From positions 496,001-560,000 of the forward strand of contig WSYJ01000186.1 of NCBI GenBank assembly GCA_020186115.1: a DNA stretch of 64,000 bases, in the 5' to 3' direction. Each line of letters begins with the position of its first letter. Position 1 is the first letter of the stretch. Origin of the DNA: Histomonas meleagridis. Lineage: Eukaryota; Parabasalia; Tritrichomonadida; Dientamoebidae. Positions 58,240 to 64,000 of the stretch are shown piece after piece. Below the pieces are notes generated by a model. The model saw only the letters and a program-made list of their open reading frames with translations. It did not search any database and was not told where the DNA came from. Position numbers and translations under genes: made by a program.

Positions 58240-58716
58240 ATGTGGTTCTTCCAGCCATATCCACAGAGACAACTCCAATTTAACTTCGAACCAACAATCC
58301 GCGAAATAGACGAAAATGAAGAAAGGTGCCACCAACGTTATATTGACTCTTTGACACCTGAAGAACAAGCAAATTTCCAGAAAACAGTTTGTCTTCACTG
58401 GATACGTACTTTATGCAATAAAGGTGATCATTGCAAGTTCCTTCATGAAATTGACAGAGATAAAATGACAAAATGTTGGTTTTGGGAAAAATTTCATGAA
58501 TGCAGTAATTTTGAATGCATTTTCAAGCACGATGATATCGAAATGCACAATGAAAAGTGTAAGTTTTATGTACGTGGTTTTTGCAGACATGGAAATAAAT
58601 GTAGAAGGAAGCATGTTATGAAGGATTCTATATGTTTGAACTACCTTGCTGGCTTCTGTCCAGATGGTCCTAATTGTATCTTCTCTCATGCCAAGTGGGT
58701 TGAAGAAGATAATTAA
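58240..58716 (+). CDS. CPSF30/Yth1 polyadenylation factor
   Basis: The zinc-finger subunit of the cleavage and polyadenylation complex, which reads the poly-A signal. Four CCCH fingers follow one another: CLHWIRTLCNKGDHCKFLH, CWFWEKFHECSNFECIFKH, CKFYVRGFCRHGNKCRRKH and CLNYLAGFCPDGPNCIFSH. They match fingers 2-5 of CPSF30. Finger 1 is not present, and the C-terminal zinc knuckle of animal CPSF30 is absent. The frame extends upstream to 58138, but promoter elements at 58191-58227 place the start at ATG 58240 (158 aa). Trichomonads use UAAA in place of AAUAAA; this protein is a candidate reader. The stop itself reads TAAAA. Confidence 0.9.
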   Translation: MWFFQPYPQRQLQFNFEPTIREIDENEERCHQRYIDSLTPEEQANFQKTVCLHWIRTLCNKGDHCKFLHEIDRDKMTKCWFWEKFHECSNFECIFKHDDIEMHNEKCKFYVRGFCRHGNKCRRKHVMKDSICLNYLAGFCPDGPNCIFSHAKWVEEDN

Positions 58717-59522
58717 AATTTGTCAAAATGAACAATAAATACGATATGGATTTCACGAAACTTATTTATTCTGATTAAAGAATGAACATTCGTTATAATA
58801 AATTTTTTTTCATCATATTTTATTTTTATTATTTTTGAAATTTCAAAAAGCTTATATAAATTTGTTGTAGAGTGAAAGACTGTCTACCGTGATAAGAATG
58901 CCATTCATATAAGCTTTTTTTACAATCAAGTTTAATGAATAAATGCTAAATAATAACATCACATTTCACTAGGGTTGCTTTTGGGGAGTCTGTCGTTTGG
59001 GGAATTTTCGTTTTTCACAACTTCTGGTTTGGTACAATTGTAAAAATATTCTGTATTAAATATCTTGGTACAAGGATCATAATACATTTTTTTTTTTCAA
59101 GCAATTCTTTGTGGTTGTATGAAATTAGACAGTTTTTCAAGGTTTTATTTTTATATATAGAAAAATTTATCTTTATAGCTAATACAGAAAGCAGAATAAC
59201 TCCTGGAACAAGAAAGAAAATCATTGGAACCTTGGCATTTCAAGGAGCCTTTGATAAATTTTCTAAAATATGAATTATGTTGAAACATGTTCCCAAAGGA
59301 ATAGTATCAATTTTTACAAACTTTTAGTAAGCAAGCAAACAACATCATTATTTATTTAATGCATATACAATTCACTAACATATTTCTCAACAGATCAAAA
59401 ATAACTCTCCCAAAATTCGTGAGCAACTAAAAGACATTTACAACAACGAAGAAAACATTATATTCAAGAGTATTATAGATTTTTATATATATTCTATTTC
59501 TAAAATTTATTTCTTTATTTTA
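58717..59522. other. Gap, no gene supported
   Basis: AT-rich. GC-richer patches near 58870 and 58970-59010 were inspected, and no RNA class was recognised. A 69-codon minus-strand frame at 59015-59224 has hydrophobic residues but no promoter element. Confidence 0.4.
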
Positions 59523-60521
59523 TTACTCTATAAAAATCCCAAGTGCGTCCAGCACTGCGAACCACGCGATTATAATTGGGATGAAGAAAATATTTGTCCA
59601 AAATATCATTGTCGAAGATGCTCCAGTACCAATGTTCGCATTATACGAAAGCAAATACGATGCAACAGCAGTCGGCAATGTCGTGATTACTATTGCCTGT
59701 CTCGACTGCCTTCCCGACAAACCCAAAGCTGACGAGAATAGCCCGGTCAACAGTGGCATTATAATATGTCGTGAAACTGCGCAAATGATAAATTGAACCC
59801 ACGAGCAACTCAACAATGAATGATCGGCTAAAAATGATCCAACACAAAAACAAGAAAGCGCTAAAACACATTGACTCATAATGATAATTAATCGATCAAT
59901 GAAATAACAAGTTGGGATCCCAACGCCTGCCCAAAAGAAGCCGATGATATAACCGATAATAATCGGATTTTTGATGATGCCAATAATTATGTTTAAGATG
60001 ATTTTAAAGGAAAATTTTTCTTTTGGCTCGCCTTTTTTAACATGTTCTCGATTATTTGATAGATATGTATTAATGCCTGATAAAATAAGATATATGGGAG
60101 CCGCAATTAAATCATTGCACAATGTAATAACTGTAAGAATTTGGTTTTCTGAGGCATCCCAAATGCTATCAAAAATTGGAATACCAATGATAACATAATT
60201 AACATATGTAGATGGAAGTGTGGTGGATAGATAATATGCAAGGCGATTTTCATTCTTGAATATAAGGACAAATAACAGAAATACATGTGTGGAAATAATT
60301 GCCAACGCACATGCGCCAAATGGCCTAAAATCAATCTTGGAGAGGTCCTGGTAAACTACATTATTGGCAATTAAGGGAACAAAACAAGGTTTGAATATAA
60401 ATGTATTAATTCTATCAAAAGCATAACTTTTGATAATGCGAAACTTGCGGGCAATAAACCCAATGAAGATAAGTGTAATGACTGCGCATCCAACTGAAAT
60501 AACGTTGGAGTAATCAACCAT
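59523..60521 (-). CDS. Auxin-efflux-carrier-family membrane transporter
   Basis: A 332-aa protein of the AEC/PIN-like family, secondary transporters with ten membrane helices in two bundles around a central loop. Helices one to five lie at residues about 6-145 (VISVGCAVITLIFIGFIARK; YVNYVIIGIPIFDSI holds the family NxxxxGxP-type bend). A charged loop follows (NREHVKKGEPKEK, about 157-170), then five more helices (PIIIGYIIGFFWAGVGIPTC, SQCVLALSCFCVGSFLAD). The substrate is unknown; non-plant members are poorly studied. The ATG at 60521 has a Myb-type TTAAACGGT (minus strand) at 60554-60562. Confidence 0.8.
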   Translation of the reverse strand: MVDYSNVISVGCAVITLIFIGFIARKFRIIKSYAFDRINTFIFKPCFVPLIANNVVYQDLSKIDFRPFGACALAIISTHVFLLFVLIFKNENRLAYYLSTTLPSTYVNYVIIGIPIFDSIWDASENQILTVITLCNDLIAAPIYLILSGINTYLSNNREHVKKGEPKEKFSFKIILNIIIGIIKNPIIIGYIIGFFWAGVGIPTCYFIDRLIIIMSQCVLALSCFCVGSFLADHSLLSCSWVQFIICAVSRHIIMPLLTGLFSSALGLSGRQSRQAIVITTLPTAVASYLLSYNANIGTGASSTMIFWTNIFFIPIIIAWFAVLDALGIFIE

Positions 60522-61086
60522 TAAATTTTTTGTTTTTCAAGAACCAGAGAGAGACCGTTTAAAAATGTTGGAGGGCATTGAAAAAGTTCAGGATTTCAAT
60601 CGATGATAGATTTCTTTTTCAGAATAAATGCTGATAAACCAATCATCCATTGAATCAATATCGGCTCACTGAATTTTGATAGAGCAAGTTTTGTTCAGTT
60701 TGAATTCAATAAACAAACCAAAAGTTTTGTAAAAAAATTTACAGTAAGAGCACAAACATTAAATAATCAATTAGATATTCTTCTATTGATCAGATGCTTT
60801 ATGAACGCCTAAAGAAAAATGAAAAATCCAAAAGCATTAAGTTATTAAATGATGAAATAGTTTTTGAAAAAAATGGATCCATATCTACAAGTATACAAAA
60901 TCCTTAAAAAAAAATTAGAACACATAAAATTATGAATACTCTAAAGATATTCATACCTTTCGATCAAGACTTTGTCAATAAAAAATATCGGTCAAAACAT
61001 TGGAAATGTGAGATGATTCTTATCGTCAGATCACATGATAAACCGCCTTTTTAAAAAGTAAACTGAAAAAATAAAATTGTTGTTTA
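60522..61086. promoter_or_regulatory. Promoter of the carrier gene and AT-rich gap
   Basis: The Myb-type core at 60554-60562 lies 33 bases before the carrier gene start. The remainder is AT-rich with no feature. Confidence 0.4.
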
Positions 61087-61860
61087 TGGAGATTCTTATT
61101 CAACTTGAGCAAATTATTTTTAATTTAGACAAGGGAAATATTAATTTCTCAGTACAAATATTAAATTTATTTGATGAAAATTTGCAATACACATTTAACA
61201 TAAGTTATGACTCATAAGCAATATAATTTATTAAGCATTTTGCTTACAAAGTAAAATATCTGTTTCTTTAGCTAAAGAAAGAAATGATCGAAAAATGCTC
61301 AAAAATTATTAAACTTTTTCGATGCAATTATCAAAAATTAAATCATAGGAATCATTTTGTCTTCTTGAAAAAAAATGATTGAACAAAATTTAGATGTTTC
61401 AAATAAAACAGCAAATATCACATCAAAATATTTTACGCATGACAAAAGTAAAAGCGAAAACAAATGAATACTAAATTATGATTCACTGCCAAAACCATTT
61501 TCAAATGATTTTGAAGATTCGAATAAATTTTTTTAATACATTTTGGAAAACATTGAAGAACTTTCAAGTAATGACTATGAACTTCACAAGCAATATGTTA
61601 AAGAAGGAGTTAATGCAATTGCAATTGCGAAAATAATTCGAAATGCTGGCATCGAAAACTTTCAAGAAGCATGAACGCGAAATTATTTTAATCAAAAAAT
61701 TGAACCATTACTTTATGCAAGTTGTTCCTTTATAAAGGAAATCTAGAGGATATATCATTAATTAATTATACAGCATTTTTCAGATCAGTTAAATGCTTTG
61801 AACACTTACTTCTGAATGGTGTAAATGTAAATTAAACAGGTAAATATGTAGTTGCAGGTA
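61087..61860 (+). pseudogene. Heavily decayed DUF3447/ankyrin gene, copy 5
   Basis: Fragments in changing frames follow the order of copy 3. They are ATG 61087 with LIQLEQIIFNLDKGNINFSV; then MIEQNLDVSNKTANITSKYF; then ENIEELSSNDYELHKQYVKEGVNA with AKIIRNAGIENFQEA; then IEPLLYASCSF and GKYVVAG. Many stops and shifts are present, so it is the oldest copy in the window. Similarity stops sharply at about 61860, in the middle of DUF3447, where unrelated DNA begins. Confidence 0.75.
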
Positions 61861-62848
61861 TCAGTAAATTGCAAAAGTATTCTATAACAAAAGGTGTTAT
61901 ATAGAACTCACTGAGTGTTCTTTATGTTCCTTGTGTAGCTTCTCCAAGTTCTACAGCGGGAACTCTTCGAATTTCTTATTATTTCTCAATTTTTTTTTTA
62001 TCATAAAATCTAATAAAGCAGTCCGGTTTCGGCATAACTTCGAGCTGTGCCGCGTTTTCATATTCCACAACCAAGAATTGTGCAATTATTTCTTTGTGTT
62101 TGCAGTGTCCAAAATTGTGTATAACTCACCAACTCTTTGCCCCTCAGTCCAAAATAGTATAAAAATTCTTCCTTAATCAAACTTAAATTATTTCATCTGA
62201 AGCCACAAAAATTGAGGTGTAATTACCTTTAAAGTTTTGATGAATATTTCAAATGAATTTGGTTTCGTTGATAATATTGGTGATTGGATCAAACTTTAAA
62301 CAAAAACAGACACTTTCACCAATTAAAGATAAATCCTTGTGAAGCTTGTTTTCGTCTGTACAAAGCAAAAATCCGCGCTGCTGGAATTAAGTGTTTATTC
62401 ACGTATGCTAATGCTCACTAAAGAGAGTTTGCTATGTATAACGACGCGTCCGTCTGACCTTATGGCAGGTTGACCCTACTATTATTATCCATATTATTGC
62501 TGTTCTTCGGGGTGACCGTAACGGTTTTAACTGTTTGTAAAAGTCTTGACTGATGTCTAACTTTCATTTGTTTTCGTATTTCATCAATACTTTTTCTTTT
62601 AATTATTGAATTCATCTTCGTTAAGGTATCTTCTCTTTTCTTTGTTTTGTTCTTATCTAATATAAAAGATCTTTTCTTCTATTATAGATTTATGTTTATT
62701 ACCTTTTTTGATTGTTTTGTTGGGTTCTGAAATATTGTACTTATTTTCTGCTTCTTTTAATGTAAATTAAACATATTCTTTTCGTTCTTCTTCATTCGTA
62801 TCTGAAGGTTCTGGAATTAGAGAAAATATCTGAGAAAGGTACTTCTTC
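61861..62848. other. Unassigned DNA with coding-like traces
   Basis: It begins where ankyrin copy 5 is cut. On the minus strand between about 61900 and 62180 short stretches such as LRGKELVSYTQFWTLQTQRN and FEEFPL...LEKLHKEHKEHS look like protein, broken by stops. A GC-richer patch at about 62440-62530 lies beyond the retrotransposon end and may be its 3' untranslated region. I cannot name either part. Confidence 0.35.
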
Positions 62849-64000
62849 TTATGGATTATAATTATCTTCATATATAACATTAAAATCTTCTTCTTCTCTT
62901 TCTAAATTAATGTTTAAATTATTGTTAATATTCTTATTTTTATTTTTGTCTTTCTCGTATACTTTATAAAATATTGACATTGATTCTCTCAGTGCTGCAA
63001 TAACACATCTTTTAGATACTAGATGTATCAACCTTTTATTTCCATTGAATGATCTTTTCGAATCTTTAGTTGTTTGATATGGGATGATACCTAATGATGA
63101 GATAATAATTATATAAAGGTCGATTTCTATATTAAGTTTACGTTTGCATAATTCAACATAATCTTTGTATATATCTTCTTTTTCTTTACTTCTAATAACT
63201 AAAGTTAATTCTGGATTGTCATCAAGATTCCAAATTGTGCCATACGGGGAATTGACTTCAACTAGAGTCAATTTATTGTTATTGATATACCATATGTCCT
63301 GTTTTAATGTTCCAATAGTTTTGTGATCTTTGTCTATTATTTTAGTATTCCTGTTGAATATTATATTATTACCTTTATAATTATTTTCTTTGATTCCTTT
63401 GATTATTTCTTCTACTATTGCATTATGTCTTTTAGTAGTTATATTTTCAATTTTAATGCAATCATTAATTCTATGCATTAATGAATCATTTTGATTTAAG
63501 TTACATCTGTTACATTTAGGATTTATATTTGGATTATTCTTATTTAGGATTTTATTTGTTGGTAAATTATTGCATCTTGCTAGAATAACGAATTTAATAA
63601 TATTATTATATGTTGATGCTCTAAAATTAAATAAAAGAAGTTTGAATCCGCTGATTTATCTATTGAACAATAAGTATAAGCTTTAAATGATAATCTTTTA
63701 AGGATTGCTGAACGTTACTTTCGTATCATTTTATTTATATATTTCGTGATATTTTATTCATTGATACATTCTTCTATTTCTTCTTCTTCTTTTTTTATTT
63801 GTTTTTAACTTGATAAATAATACAATTGTTTTCTTTTTAATTTGGCTTAAAACCTACTTCTAGATTATATAATGATTTTGTTGCTCTACATTGTGTACTA
63901 TTTGTTTTTTTTTTCAGGATTTCGTATGGTTTTACCTTTCTACTCAGATGGAATTCCAAAATATAGTAAGTTTTCATCTACTTGTATTTTCCTATAATCT
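62849..64000 (-). mobile_element. Non-LTR retrotransposon, C-terminal part, broken
   Basis: On the minus strand, running in from the window edge, a fragment near 63930-63990 reads NLLYFGIPSE, like the YLGIP motif behind the reverse transcriptase fingers. After frameshifts, an open frame from 63655 to 62849 reads FKLLLFNFRASTYN and LARCNNLPTN. It continues with a Cys-Cys-His-Cys knuckle (CNRC..LMHRINDC) and RHNAIVEEI. An endonuclease-like strand pair (LKQDIWYI ... LTLVEVNSPYGTIW) follows. This order is typical of retrotransposons of the R2/NeSL/CRE type that use a restriction-like endonuclease. The last part is Asn/Glu/Lys-rich. The 5' part lies outside the window. Confidence 0.6.

Noticed and set aside
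59015-59224. Minus-strand 69-codon frame with a hydrophobic start
   Set aside because: Short, without promoter motif, TAAA signal in place or recognisable family. Chance frames of this size are common in the window.

Overview
The window reads as nuclear DNA of a trichomonad (Parabasalia), a microaerophilic flagellated protist; Trichomonas and Tritrichomonas cannot be told apart here. The base composition is very AT-rich, and nearly every gene is a single open frame without recognisable introns. Intergenic gaps are short, and UAAA often overlaps or closely follows the stop codon, as known for trichomonad polyadenylation. The gene families fit as well: BspA-like leucine-rich repeat surface proteins, DUF3447/ankyrin proteins, small R2R3 Myb regulators, mariner elements and a BBSome subunit.

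Layout. 0.2-7.4 kb: karyopherin, APC2 cullin, a small charged protein and a DENN protein. 8.0-11.1 kb is an accessory island with a decayed DUF3447/ankyrin copy and a nearly complete 1.28-kb mariner remnant. 11.8-26.2 kb is a housekeeping block: an unknown 813-aa protein, a Hel2/ZNF598 ubiquitin ligase, a membrane-anchored SCP-type phosphatase, a RELCH-like LisH/HEAT protein, a Stealth phosphotransferase, an R2R3 Myb, UDP-glucose dehydrogenase and a VTA1 homologue with a long Pro-rich minisatellite. 26.8-33.6 kb mixes two more DUF3447/ankyrin copies with a polytopic membrane protein, a structured-RNA candidate and a coding relic. 34.8-44.1 kb: PDI-like protein, two nearly identical profilin genes, V-ATPase subunit c, a protein kinase and a WDR7-like protein. 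44.9-51.1 kb: BspA fragments, a Kelch protein and a fourth DUF3447/ankyrin gene with an unusual periodic 3' end. 51.4-60.5 kb: alpha/beta hydrolase, RLP24, CCDC12/Cwf18, BBS7, Sel1-repeat protein, CPSF30/Yth1 and a PIN-like carrier. 60.5-64 kb is a graveyard with a fifth DUF3447 relic and the C-terminal part of a non-LTR retrotransposon with a zinc-knuckle and an endonuclease-like segment.

Shared themes. Many promoters carry a Myb-type AACGG or AACGTT core, often with an AAAAGTG element, and the window itself encodes an R2R3 Myb. Several genes serve membrane traffic or acidification (V-ATPase c, WDR7-like, RELCH-like, DENN, VTA1, BBS7). Others serve RNA and ribosome biology (CPSF30, CCDC12, RLP24, Hel2).

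Most notable: ankyrin repeats that stay intact while separated by stop-bearing AT-rich spacers at an exact 170-bp period; a 377-bp near-identical tract between two ankyrin copies 23 kb apart; a 440-bp profilin duplication with one silent difference; and a promoter-linked hairpin RNA candidate at 30.58-30.69 kb. Start codons were set to the first plausible ATG where the open frame began at TTG or GTG.
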